A stretch of 64,000 nt of DNA, taken from the NCBI RefSeq assembly GCF_030317105.1, contig NZ_JASZYG010000005.1, positions 186,001-250,000 of the forward strand, read 5' to 3'. Made by a program: the position numbers and the translations under genes. The first letter of the stretch is position 1, and each line of letters opens with the position of its first letter. This document shows positions 16,259-24,299 of this stretch, in pieces. The stretch is from Variovorax brevis (GTDB taxonomy: Bacteria > Pseudomonadota > Gammaproteobacteria > Burkholderiales > Burkholderiaceae_C). The notes beneath the pieces are model-generated. The model was not told where the DNA came from. It ran no database searches and saw nothing but the letters and a program-made list of their open reading frames with translations.

Positions 16259-16558
16259 ATGGACGGACCGATCGAGAGACAACCCGACGATGCGCCGGAC
16301 GGGCCGCGGCCCTGCGATTTCGGCTTCTTGTGCTCAATGCAATGGAACGAGTTACGTCCGACCTTTGCGGCCGACGTGCGCTATTGCGACAACTGCAAGC
16401 GCGATGTGTTCAGGATCACCAGCCGGGCACAGCTCGAAGAAGCGCGCGCATCAGGCCGCTGCGTGGCTTGGGCGCGGCCGGAATCCTCACGCGCAAGCGC
16501 CGGCCCGTCCATGCTGGTGGGCGATCCGGTAATGGCGCCGTGGCTACCGAATTCATGA
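16259..16558 (+). CDS. Small cysteine-containing protein, unknown
   Basis: A 99-residue protein. FGFLCSMQWNELRPT is followed by DVRYCDNCKRDVFRI and a helix RAQLEEARASGRCVAW. The CxxC pair and outer cysteines suggest a small zinc-binding fold. Similar short proteins with W-L-T, VR-C-C and GRCVA spacing are known in proteobacteria without assigned function. Its stop overlaps the next start in ATGA, so the two are co-translated. Confidence 0.68.
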   Translation: MDGPIERQPDDAPDGPRPCDFGFLCSMQWNELRPTFAADVRYCDNCKRDVFRITSRAQLEEARASGRCVAWARPESSRASAGPSMLVGDPVMAPWLPNS

Positions 16559-17103
16559 CCATGGGCGGCGCGCCCCGCATTGACCTCGACCGGCTGCTGG
16601 CACCGCCGATGAATGAGGGGTTGTTCGAGGAATCCTGGTGGAACGAGTACACCGCGCACTGGGATCGCTGGTGCGAGGGTGATGACGCAACAGCGCAGTG
16701 CGCCCTGCTGGCCGAGGGCCTGGAGCGCATGGAGCGCCGCATGGAAAAGGACCGGGGATTTCAGGAGCGGTACGGCGAATGGTCCTACTTTGCAACTGTC
16801 TACCAGCTCGAACTGCTGATCGAACAATCCACCGACGAGGCTGGGCGCCTTCTGCCGCACGAACTGCGGATGATGCGCACCTACACAGCCCCAGTCGAAT
16901 GGCGCAGCGCGATGCGCGAGCTGCTCCTGGCAGCGCCGAAGCACGTCCTCGCGCACCTGCTGCTGTGGGTGTCGATGGAGGTTCGTATTGCCCGGGCACG
17001 CAGCACCGGCAGCGCGCATTGGCGGCCGCACGAAGCCGATCCGCCTGAGCCGGAACCGGCGTTCCGGGCCTCGAAGTTCAAGCCGCGGCCGTATGGGCGC
17101 TGA
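16555..17103 (+). CDS. Partner of the small cysteine protein, unknown
   Basis: A 182-residue, largely helical acidic protein beginning MTMGGAPRIDLDRLLAPP and containing YFATVYQLELLIEQSTDEAG and EWRSAMRELLLAAPKHVLAH. No membrane segment or catalytic motif is visible. ATG 16555 is chosen because of the 4-bp ATGA overlap with the upstream gene; the longer frame to 16330 overlaps that gene and is rejected. The two probably act together. Confidence 0.68.
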   Translation: MTMGGAPRIDLDRLLAPPMNEGLFEESWWNEYTAHWDRWCEGDDATAQCALLAEGLERMERRMEKDRGFQERYGEWSYFATVYQLELLIEQSTDEAGRLLPHELRMMRTYTAPVEWRSAMRELLLAAPKHVLAHLLLWVSMEVRIARARSTGSAHWRPHEADPPEPEPAFRASKFKPRPYGR

Positions 17104-17521
17104 TGTCCTTTTCTACCTTGCCGAGCTAGGCTGGCTCGGCCCGGCGGGCAACCGCCCCGGTTCGCGAGGCGCATGCGCGCGGCCTCAGCCGCGATTGAAG
17201 GGTCATCGGCTGCGCTGCTTGGCCGGCTCTCCGGAACGCCCTCCACCGGGGGCGAGCCGCTGCGCTGCGGGGCTGGTCGCATGGACCGGCCTATCTGACG
17301 ATGAGCTGGCGCGCATGGCTCGAAGGCTGGGCAAGCCCGACACGCTGCCACCAGACACCGAGACTGCCGGCGCAATCGCTGGCTGATGGACACTTCGAGC
17401 TTCAACTCGAAGCGTTGGAAGCAAGAAACAGCCATTGGGTATTTGCTCCGCAACTTCGCGATACGACCAATGACAAGGTCCTGTTCAAACCCGAGGCACC
17501 AACCTTTGAGGGACGCGAGAC
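17104..17521. other. Gap with possible gene remnant
   Basis: No complete gene. A plus-strand stretch ending at 17386 (TGLSDDELARMARRLG) reads like a protein tail, but its upstream part is low-complexity. It may be a decayed gene. Confidence 0.3.
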
Positions 17522-18109
17522 ATGTACGACGCCGACCTAACTGCCATTGAGCGATACAACGCGAGAGTCAGCGAGAAATACCGGCTGCATCCCGAAATGG
17601 GACCATGCCCGCACGAGGGAAACATCGACACCGCACCGGTTGTCCTGCTCTTGGCGAACCCAGGCTTCGACGCCACGTCCACGCTTGACGACCATCACTT
17701 CAAGATTGACGGCTGGCCGCTTGCAGGGCTCCATGAGAGCGCGCCTGTGGGAATGAGTGGGTGGTGGCGGCCTCGCCTCCGCTCGCTATCTCAGCGGTAT
17801 GGCGAGCAGTTCATCTCGCACAATGTTGCCGCCTTGCAGATTAATCCATGGGCAAGCGCAAAGTACGATGAGAACCTGAGACTGCCTAGTCGCGCCGCGA
17901 TGCTCGGTCTTGCCGAGGCTGCCGCGAAGCGGGGGGCTGCGCTCATCATGATTCGGGCGTCAAAGGCATGGCTTGAGAGCGATGTACTGTGCCAATACGA
18001 ACACATCTACCGAACGAACTCCGCGCTGTCATCTTACGTGTCCGAGGGGAACCTCAGCCCTGAGGCTTGGGCGTACATCAACGACAAGCTTGCGGCAGTC
18101 TCTTTGTAG
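17522..18109 (+). CDS. Hypothetical protein
   Basis: A 195-residue soluble protein starting MYDADLTAIERYNARV. VVLLLANPGFDATSTLDD and, after about 60 residues, AALQINPWAS recall the NP-G and I-P spacing of uracil-DNA-glycosylase-like folds, but the match is too weak for a call. It ends with a helical acidic segment. The gene is complete and single. Confidence 0.6.
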   Translation: MYDADLTAIERYNARVSEKYRLHPEMGPCPHEGNIDTAPVVLLLANPGFDATSTLDDHHFKIDGWPLAGLHESAPVGMSGWWRPRLRSLSQRYGEQFISHNVAALQINPWASAKYDENLRLPSRAAMLGLAEAAAKRGAALIMIRASKAWLESDVLCQYEHIYRTNSALSSYVSEGNLSPEAWAYINDKLAAVSL

Positions 18110-18174
18110 CGTGGCTGCAAGACCGCGACCGATGTTGGCCAATATCCCGGGAATTCGTCTACAGCGGCGGGCAA

Positions 18175-18312
18175 ATGAAGGCTGAACTGTTCGCCGAAGC
18201 GCGTGACTTCTGCGGGAAGCAAGGCAAGCAGGTCACCCCTGTGAATTCGACCTCAATTGACGCGATCGCCTACAACAACGCATCGGCCGAAGTGCAAATT
18301 CGTTGCCAGTAG
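18175..18312 (+). pseudogene. C-terminal remnant of a small secreted/lipoprotein family
   Basis: MKAELFAEARDFCGKQGKQ, then VTPVNSTS and ASAEVQIRCQ at the stop, form the tail of a small protein family with two cysteines, known in Burkholderiales and Pseudomonas as periplasmic lipoproteins. The signal peptide and N-terminus are missing, and the sequence upstream is unrelated. The remaining 45 residues are unlikely to be secreted. Confidence 0.5.
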
Positions 18313-18639
18313 GCGCGACGGACACCGCACCGCCACGCCACCGTGGCGTCACCTCGTTGCGCGCCCGGCGTATGAAGCCCAGGAGCCGTCGAAATGCCGC
18401 GATGCCACCCACCCCTTGCCCGGTGCCTGATTCGCGCGCTGCGGCCCATATGACCCTTTTGACGGGCCTGCACCCCAACAGGCGCGCCTGCAGAGCTTGG
18501 TGTTCGGGTCGCATCGTGACCGCGCAGATGACGGCCGGCACGCGCCCAGCACATGCAGACGCCGGCAGCGGTGCGGGCGTGCTCGCACGGTGCTATCACT
18601 GTGCAAACACGGTGCTGGCGGTAGGCGACTAGGCGCCTC

Positions 18640-18840
18640 CTTGAAGTTGGGCGTCTGGTGCGCGGTGAACCCGCACACTTGAATCAGCGGCTCATCATCG
18701 ACGGCGTAGCGCACGATGAAGCCCCGGTGCGCCAGCTCGTCCAGCAGTGGGGCCACGTCGATGTTGTCGAAGGCGAACAGCTCGCCCTTGATGCGCTTGG
18801 GGCGGTCTTCGAGCCGGCCTTCAAGGTCGGCCAGGTCCAC
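18640..18840 (-). pseudogene. Remnant of a phage replication-type protein
   Basis: The minus strand reads DLADLEGRLEDRPKRIKGEL, then FDNIDVAPLLDELAHRGFIV, RYAVDDEPLIQV and FTAHQTPNFKE. This is the N-terminal pattern of phage replication-initiation proteins, whose block normally ends in a motif like HQNPHPKE. The rest of such a protein is lacking, as downstream sequence in frame is random-looking. Its start abuts the damaged tail copy at 18850. Confidence 0.6.
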
Positions 18841-18849
18841 GAGCCGACG

Positions 18850-18984
18850 AAGCACAGGTGCAGAAGCAGGAGATCGCAACCGGCTTGCGCATCGCCGAGG
18901 AACTGCACCGCAGTGCCGCAGAGGACAACGTCGATGACCCCGTCGCCGCGATCAGCGTACCTGAAGGGGCTGGAGCGTGCATAG
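18850..18984 (+). pseudogene. Damaged copy of the gene at 10259-10471 (copy 3)
   Basis: Bases here parallel 10350-10471: GAACTGCACCGCA, GATGACCCC, GCCGCGATCAGCG and CTGAAGGGGCTGGAG recur in the same order. A 3-bp insertion, and loss of 2 bp in ATCAGCG(CG)TACCTG, break the frame before the stop. It is clearly paralogous to the intact gene and non-functional. Confidence 0.8.
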
Positions 18985-19221
18985 GGCAGGGCGAGGGCGC
19001 GTGCAAGTCGTAGCGTGACGGCGCCGCAAGTCCAAGCGCCGTCGAAATTCGGCGGCGCCTCACCCCCTTGCCCTCACCGAGCTAGGGTGATGTACTAGAT
19101 CGTGTTCGGGCCTGTGGTATTTGCTGGCTGACTCAGGTGGCGCCGCCGCATTTTCCCAACACAGGTTGCACTGGAGCGTTCGCGAACAACACTTTGAGGT
19201 CGAAGCGAAGGAGGACTTCCG

Positions 19222-19694
19222 TTGGGCTTGATAGAGGCGCTGACGGTGGGCCTTGGCACAGCAATGATGAAGGCCGTAGCCAAGCTTGGCTCAAGGACAA
19301 TGCGATGGCCGAAGCCGCCGCGACCGGCACGATCGACGTGCTGAAGAAAAAGATCGAGGACTTCAGTACGAGGCGTGCGGCTCAGCAACTCTTCGAGGGA
19401 TTGCAGGACGAGGTCGCCAAACGGCTTTCCGAGACGATCGATATCGAATTTGGCGGCCTATCCGACAACGATCGCGTCGCCGCAGTGCTGGCCGTCAAGT
19501 CGGTCTTCGATTCACTCGACTTGGCCGACGAGATTGCCCGCGGCGACCTTGACGCTGCGCGGTTGTTGAACGCAGCAAACGTGCTTGCGCGCCCCCACTT
19601 TCTTCGCTTAGGAGGAGACTGTGCGCGACTGGCCGAACTAGTCCTGGGCGAATCCTGCGCCTACGTTGTTTCACTGGCAGGCAAACTGCCTTGA
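19222..19694 (+). pseudogene. Truncated, frameshifted NACHT-type (STAND) NTPase N-terminus
   Basis: A TTG at 19222 follows AAGGAGG by 7 bp and starts LGLIEALTVGLGTAMMKAVA. Near 19284 one base is missing, after which the next frame continues WLKDNAMAEAAATGTIDVLK, ending CAYVVSLAGKLP at 19694. The series (hydrophobic start, WLKD, LADEI-type helices, final C-YVV segment) matches the helical N-terminal domain that precedes NACHT domains in bacterial antiviral STAND proteins. The NTPase and sensor domains, usually 700 or more residues, are gone. The gene is dead but shows that the island once carried such a defence protein. Confidence 0.72.
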
Positions 19695-19767
19695 CGTGGA
19701 TCTCCAAGTCGGGCGGTGCGTCAGCCGCCCTGCCGAGCGAGGGGGCTGGGGCATGCCGCTTCCTAGC

Positions 19768-20718
19768 TCATGCCCGCACGCCAAGTGACGCGAGCATGGC
19801 GTCGGCCCACTGCGCTCGGTTCATCGCCCAGAAAGCGGAGTTGACGGCAATACCCGAGACCGAATGCAGCGCGTTCGGGAGGAAGCTGATGTACGCCGGG
19901 TTGTTGCCCAGCTTTCCCGGACACCAGGCGCCAAAGTACGGCGGCAGGTCATGGGCCGCCATTTCCATGTTGTTGAGCTGCAGGCACACCTGGTTTAGGC
20001 GGTCCTCATCGCGCAATTGGTGCGGCATCTGCAGCAGGCAGAACAACCCAGCGCCCAGCTCAGGGTGCGGTTGATCGGCCATCAGCTGCAACAAGGCCGT
20101 CTTATGGTCACCGGCTGCGGCGCTCACCGCGCCTTCCTTTAGGCCAAACTCGGCCGTAAGGCCCAACCCTCCGGTGGTGCACAGGCACATCCTTGAGAGA
20201 TACCCCTCGACTTGCTCGAAGTCACCTTCGGTCCACTTCGAGGTGCCCTCGCGTGGTCCTTCGTTCGTCATGGTCCGTCGCAGCGCGCCCAGGATGGCTT
20301 CGGCACCACAGGTCGTGGTAAACATCAGAAGCGGCAGGTGCAGCGTGCGCCACGCATCCTCGTCCTCGTAGATCGTCAATCTCGAGCCGATGCAGATCTT
20401 GCCGCCTTCTGTACACAGGGATCCGAGCGCAGCGAAACCGTTGTAGGCCGCTGTCGCCCCGGCCTCCTTGCCTTCGAACAGGATCATGATCGGCTTGGGC
20501 AACTCGGTGACCATGCGCACCACTGCGCGAATCGGCCCGTTCTCCGACTCCCGGTTTTCGGGGGGCACCACCTCGATTCGAACCGAATAGTGCTCATGGC
20601 GGGCGATTAGAGTATTGCCGCTCAAGCTTGCCTTGATCGACGTAGGTTCCAGCATGAGCAGCAGATCGCTGAGCGGCACGCCAAGTGGGTTCGGATCAGC
20701 CTTCTTGAACCAGTTCAT
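19768..20718 (-). CDS. Hypothetical soluble protein
   Basis: A 316-residue protein with no signal or membrane segment. The N-terminal half has alternating strands (SIKASLSGNTLIARHEHYSV, then VRIEVVPPE) that loosely recall YbjN/secretion-chaperone folds. The C-terminal half is helical. No catalytic motif is seen and no family is firmly recognised. It is transcribed toward the NACHT remnant and away from the metK cassette. Confidence 0.68.
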   Translation of the reverse strand: MNWFKKADPNPLGVPLSDLLLMLEPTSIKASLSGNTLIARHEHYSVRIEVVPPENRESENGPIRAVVRMVTELPKPIMILFEGKEAGATAAYNGFAALGSLCTEGGKICIGSRLTIYEDEDAWRTLHLPLLMFTTTCGAEAILGALRRTMTNEGPREGTSKWTEGDFEQVEGYLSRMCLCTTGGLGLTAEFGLKEGAVSAAAGDHKTALLQLMADQPHPELGAGLFCLLQMPHQLRDEDRLNQVCLQLNNMEMAAHDLPPYFGAWCPGKLGNNPAYISFLPNALHSVSGIAVNSAFWAMNRAQWADAMLASLGVRA

Positions 20719-21521
20719 CGAGTCTCCAACTAAACTATTGGCGCGCAGTCTAGGTCGATGTAGGTTTCAAAACATTGGTGCAAACGTCGAAACTGAGCAG
20801 TAATGCTCGCAGTGGCGCATTTGAGCTGCATGTGGCGCGCTTCGATGAGTGCGCCCCCGCTGAGAACGAGTCTCTTGTGGTTTGTTGAGTGTGGAGTCGC
20901 CTCGATGGCGCACAGCGCGCCTTTCTCGCGCGCTTGCCGGCTACATGTAGCTCCGGGCAGGCAAACGACGAGATGGCGGAAGCAGTCATCCTTGCAGCAA
21001 TCGAGCCCTTCGAATTGGAGAAGGCGAGCGAGGGAGCTCGCCGTGCACTACCGCTGGCGTGCGAAGGCGGTGAATCCCAAAAACTACTTCGACCGTTCCG
21101 CGGTCGACGTCGAGGGTCGAAATCAAAGCATCGGAACTTGATGAGCGCATCGCAATGCACTTGCGAAAGGGCCGAGGGCGGGCGCTAAGGCCAGCGTGGA
21201 GTATCGGAAGGTACTATTCATATTGGCCTCGCTCGCGGCGTGTTGGTCATGGTGGACCATCCGACTTCTGCCTGAGTGTCAAGGTCGTCTTCACTGGCGT
21301 CGGCGGTGCGCTCGGGGAGGGAGTACCGCGGGTGGTCTCCTTCAACACTGAAGGTCCGCGCATCCCGGCCCAGTATCTCATCGAGCAAGGCTGTGCTGGT
21401 CCGTCGTCTCGCGTACGAAAGCCGCACGCGAAGGGTCCTGCTCGCTTGGAGTACATGACCATTGCGTCGCGCGATCGTTTCGGCAGTGCGCCCACTTTCG
21501 TCTGCTGATTCGGTGTGCTTG
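20719..21521. other. Long gap without a supported gene
   Basis: About 800 bp with several overlapping frames on both strands, none of which has protein-like composition or a start with a ribosome site. It could hold decayed genes or the 3' region of the minus-strand metK operon, whose last gene ends at 21522. No clear terminator was found there. Confidence 0.4.
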
Positions 21522-22313
21522 TCACCGTCGCGCGTCCAAGAGGGCATAGGAGGCAATTGCCAAGTCGCAGCACTGCCTGACCTGCCGGGCGATGGCGGCG
21601 AACTCCGGCAATACCTCCGCGCCACCTGCCTTCAGGTAAAGCCGTCGATTGATTTCCACCATCACGGCAGCGACGCGACGGTCGCGCCCGAAGCGATCAC
21701 TGGGCACCAGCGCGCCGGCGAACGGTTCATTGACCGCGACTCGCCAGCCCGCCCGCCGAAACGCGGTCACGAAGGCTCGCGCCAATGCTTCGCTCGTGTG
21801 AAACGAATCGGTCCCGATGCAGATGTCCGGTCTTTCCGCGTCCGCAGCGGCCCGCTCGTAAGGCAATGGCCTGTCCGGAAAGCTGTGGGCGCCGAGCACG
21901 AGGCAGCGGCCATGCCGCTCGACGCTGGCCGCAACCGCAGCTTCAAGGCGCACGTGGTGCGGAAAGTAGTACGCCTGCATCAGGGCTTCGCGCTCGTCGC
22001 TGCTCAATTCGCGACGCAGCGGCGCCAGGCCCGAGGTCAGGGTATAGACAGCACCCATGCCCCGGGCAGCCATGGGTTCGTCGTCGTCGCTTGCAAAGCG
22101 TTCCACATCGACCACGAGGCGGCTGACCGGCGCGCGCACCGTCGCCGCGTCCGAGCTCTGATCGACGAAGAGTGCACGAGTGCGGTGATCCGTCATCCGG
22201 TTGAGCTCAATGGCCAGCTGCTCGTCATTGAGCAGGAACTGCTCGCGCACCGCGTGGGGCACGTCGGTTGAATCGTGCGGCACGTGCAGTACCACCCAGG
22301 ACGGATAGGTCAT
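21522..22313 (-). CDS. N-formylglutamate amidohydrolase-like protein
   Basis: A 263-residue member of the N-formylglutamate amidohydrolase (FGase) family. Landmarks are VPHDSTDVP near residue 11 (family PHSG), RLVVDVERF, CLVLGAHSF, DICIGTDSFHT, VNEPFAGALVP and VMVEINRRLYL. It hydrolyses an N-acyl amide in known members. PHDST rather than PHSG marks it as a divergent subgroup, so formylglutamate may not be the substrate. Its start overlaps the metK stop by 4 bp (ATGA), so it is translated with metK. No histidine-degradation genes are near, which argues against a hut role. Confidence 0.85.
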   Translation of the reverse strand: MTYPSWVVLHVPHDSTDVPHAVREQFLLNDEQLAIELNRMTDHRTRALFVDQSSDAATVRAPVSRLVVDVERFASDDDEPMAARGMGAVYTLTSGLAPLRRELSSDEREALMQAYYFPHHVRLEAAVAASVERHGRCLVLGAHSFPDRPLPYERAAADAERPDICIGTDSFHTSEALARAFVTAFRRAGWRVAVNEPFAGALVPSDRFGRDRRVAAVMVEINRRLYLKAGGAEVLPEFAAIARQVRQCCDLAIASYALLDARR

Positions 22314-23491
22314 GCGATCGTCCGCTCCGGCGCCCCTTTCAGCCCCGGCGTCGCCTCCCAGGGAAGATCCAGGTCGTCGCGCCCGAAGTGCCCGTAGGCA
22401 GCGGTCTCAAAGTAGATCGGCCTCAGCAACGCGAGCTCGCGAACGATCCCGGCGGGCGTGAGGTCGAACTCCTCGTGCAGGCTGGCAGCGATCTCGGCGT
22501 TGCGTGCCCTGGTGGCGCCTTCCGCCTCCACAAGAAAGCTCACCGGCTCAGCGACGCCGATCGCATAGGCAAGTTGCACCAGGCACCGGCCCGACCATCC
22601 CCGGGCGACGACCTGCCTGGCAAGGAACCGGGCCATGTAGGCTGCCGAGCGGTCGACCTTGGAAGGGTCCTTGCCGGAAAACGCGCCACCTCCGTGTGGC
22701 GCTGCGCCACCGTAGGTGTCAACGATGATCTTGCGCCCGGTCAGCCCGGCATCACCCTTGGGTCCGCCGGTCACGAAGCGCCCCGTCGGATTGATCAGCG
22801 TGCGGAAGTCGGAAGCGCGCAGGCTCTGGGGGATGACCGGGTCGATGATCTCGCGCAGCACGGCGTCCCGAAGCGCCTGGAGATCAACCACTGCATCGTG
22901 CTGCGTGGAGAGCACCACGGTCTTGACCTGGGTGGGTCGACCATCTTTGTATTCGAACGTCACCTGCGATTTGGCGTCAGGTTGAAGCCACGGCAGCGCG
23001 CCGCTCCTGCGCAGTGCGGCCTGCCTTCGAACGAGGCGATGGGCATAGACGATCGGTGCGGGCATCAACTCCGGTGTCTCGTCGCACGCGTAGCCGAACA
23101 TCAGGCCCTGGTCGCCCGCACCGAGGAGACCGTCCGCGCGGTCCACGCCCTGGCTGATGTCCTGCGACTGGGCGTTGAAGCGGATCTGGATTTCGCACGC
23201 ATCGGGATCGATCCCGTTCGAGCTGCTGCGGTAGCCAGCGTCGCGAAGGACTTGCCGCACCAGACCGGCTGCGCCCTCACGCACTGCCACATAGTCTTCC
23301 TGACGCCTGATCTTGAACTCGCCGGCCACGATGACGCATTGGTTGGCCAGCAGCGTTTCGCAGGCCACGCGCGCGTGCGGATCGCGTTCAAGGAATGCAT
23401 CGAGGATGCGGTCCGAGATCCGGTCGGCGAGCTTGTCGGGGTGGCCCTCGGACACGGACTCCGAAGAGAAAGGGCCATGGCGAATCGGCAT
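22310..23491 (-). CDS. metK: S-adenosylmethionine synthetase (accessory, island-borne)
   Basis: A 393-residue methionine adenosyltransferase making S-adenosylmethionine from methionine and ATP. SESVSEGHPDKLADRISD (ATP/Mg binding) is at residues 9-26, GAGDQGLMFGYACDET in the middle, DAGLTGRKIIVDTYGG next, and GGGAFSGKDPSKVDRSAAYM last. All are intact, so activity is expected. The start ATG 23491 has AGGAG about 7 bp before it; an in-frame ATG at 23572 is less likely. A metK on a mobile island is unusual, since the chromosome should hold the essential copy. It lies between a DUF3293 gene (105 bp upstream) and an FGase-like gene (overlapping). Confidence 0.95.
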   Translation of the reverse strand: MPIRHGPFSSESVSEGHPDKLADRISDRILDAFLERDPHARVACETLLANQCVIVAGEFKIRRQEDYVAVREGAAGLVRQVLRDAGYRSSSNGIDPDACEIQIRFNAQSQDISQGVDRADGLLGAGDQGLMFGYACDETPELMPAPIVYAHRLVRRQAALRRSGALPWLQPDAKSQVTFEYKDGRPTQVKTVVLSTQHDAVVDLQALRDAVLREIIDPVIPQSLRASDFRTLINPTGRFVTGGPKGDAGLTGRKIIVDTYGGAAPHGGGAFSGKDPSKVDRSAAYMARFLARQVVARGWSGRCLVQLAYAIGVAEPVSFLVEAEGATRARNAEIAASLHEEFDLTPAGIVRELALLRPIYFETAAYGHFGRDDLDLPWEATPGLKGAPERTIA

Positions 23492-23596
23492 GTCGATCTC
23501 CTGTTTAGCCGCGTTTGACGATGTGTCGGGGGCGGCAATCTGGATCAAATCCCCCCGGTCTTTCACCTTCATGGTGGGCCGACCCGCCCAGGTAAA

Positions 23597-24025
23597 TCAT
23601 CGCAAGAGAATCAGCCGCGGGACCGCGTCCGGACCGCTCCAGACGATCGCGTTCTGCCCATGCTGCGTCCCGAGCAACCTGGCCGCGTCAAGCTGAAGGC
23701 CGAGCACCAGGAAGCTGGCCTCGCCGGGCCAGTCGCCGACCGGGTGCTGGCCGATGGCGTTGATAAAAGCAAGGCCGCGTCGAGCCAACTCGCGGGCGAA
23801 GGCGGACTGGCGCTGCGCGTTGGCCGTCTCACCCAATGGTTCGCTGAAAGGGTTGCAGGCCGTGATGAAGGCACTGCAATCGACGCGATGCGCTTCGTGA
23901 ATGGCAGCAAGGTCGACACAGGCGGCGTCAACATTCAAGGTCGCCGGGGTGTCGCCGAGCACGCGGTACTCAGTTTCGCGATAAGCCCGGATCGTGCCGG
24001 GATCGATGGTCGTGTCAAAAAACAA
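23597..24025 (-). CDS. DUF3293 protein
   Basis: A 142-residue protein with the DUF3293 pattern: YRETEYRVLG near the start, AFITACNPFSEPL, NAQRQ, IGQHPVGDWPGEASFLVLGL, then the end GQNAIVWSGPDAVPRLILLR. Function of the family is unknown. The start is taken as TTG 24025, because GGAGGG lies 6 bases before it; a GTG/ATG pair at 24061-24058 would place a terminator-like hairpin inside the coding region. It is the first gene of the DUF3293-metK-FGase operon. Confidence 0.8.
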   Translation of the reverse strand: MFFDTTIDPGTIRAYRETEYRVLGDTPATLNVDAACVDLAAIHEAHRVDCSAFITACNPFSEPLGETANAQRQSAFARELARRGLAFINAIGQHPVGDWPGEASFLVLGLQLDAARLLGTQHGQNAIVWSGPDAVPRLILLR

Positions 24026-24050
24026 AAAAAGCCCTCCGTTCAAGGAGGGC
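24016..24050 (-). terminator. Intrinsic terminator that also masks the DUF3293 ribosome site
   Basis: The minus strand reads GCCCTCC, loop TTGAAC, GGAGGGC (a perfect 7-bp stem), then seven T, a G and six T. GGAGGG in the 3' arm is the probable Shine-Dalgarno for the TTG at 24025. The hairpin can therefore stop transcription or hide the ribosome site. Confidence 0.82.
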
Positions 24051-24156
24051 CGACGCATCACCCGCTTCGTTGCTCACCAGGGAGCCACATCCGCTTTCGC
24101 GATCCACCTTGCCCGGGGAGGCAGGTTGGCATGGGCGTCGGCCCAAATCAAAATGT
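24026..24156 (-). promoter_or_regulatory. Candidate riboswitch/attenuator leader before DUF3293-metK-FGase
   Basis: On the minus strand GGGCCGACGC (24144-24135) and GCGTCGGCCC (24056-24047) form a perfect 10-bp helix closing about 78 nt. Inside it ACCTGC (24126-24121) pairs with GCGGGT (24065-24060), CCGGG (24116-24112) with CCTGG (24081-24077), and CGC-GAAA-GCG forms a tetraloop hairpin (24101-24092). The 3' arm of the closing helix shares four bases with the 5' arm of the terminator hairpin (24050-24031), so the two cannot both form. The arrangement is that of a riboswitch or attenuator in which the closed state permits expression. The sequence does not fit consensus motifs I remember for SAM-I, SAM-II, SAM/SAH or SAH classes. 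The ligand is unknown. Confidence 0.6.
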
Positions 24157-24162
24157 ACGAAA

Positions 24163-24190
24163 AGTATAGCGGGATTCTTCTCAGCGTTAA
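24163..24190 (-). promoter_or_regulatory. Predicted sigma-70 promoter of the DUF3293-metK operon
   Basis: On the minus strand TTAACG (24190-24185) and TATACT (24168-24163) are separated by 16 bp. TATACT matches 5 of 6 positions of the -10 box and TTAACG 4 of 6 of the -35 box. Transcription would begin near 24156, giving a leader of about 130 nt before the DUF3293 start. Confidence 0.6.
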
Positions 24191-24299
24191 CGCTTTCCTT
24201 GCGGGCCTGAAAAGGTCCGTTGCTGCAACCTACCACCGGTAAGTGATCGCGACGAGGGCGGGACCGGCACTTCGCTGGAGGTCCGCCGGTGAACGTCTG

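Noticed and set aside
20750..21188. Several overlapping frames on both strands in the 20.7-21.5 kb gap
   Set aside because: None shows a start signal, a domain or consistent composition.
22268..23518. A 416-residue plus-strand frame opposite metK
   Set aside because: Antisense shadow; metK motifs on the minus strand are complete.
24026..24156. Leader as a known SAM-I, SAM-II, SAM/SAH or SAH riboswitch
   Set aside because: None of the signature sequences that I remember for these classes is present; only a covariance search can settle it.
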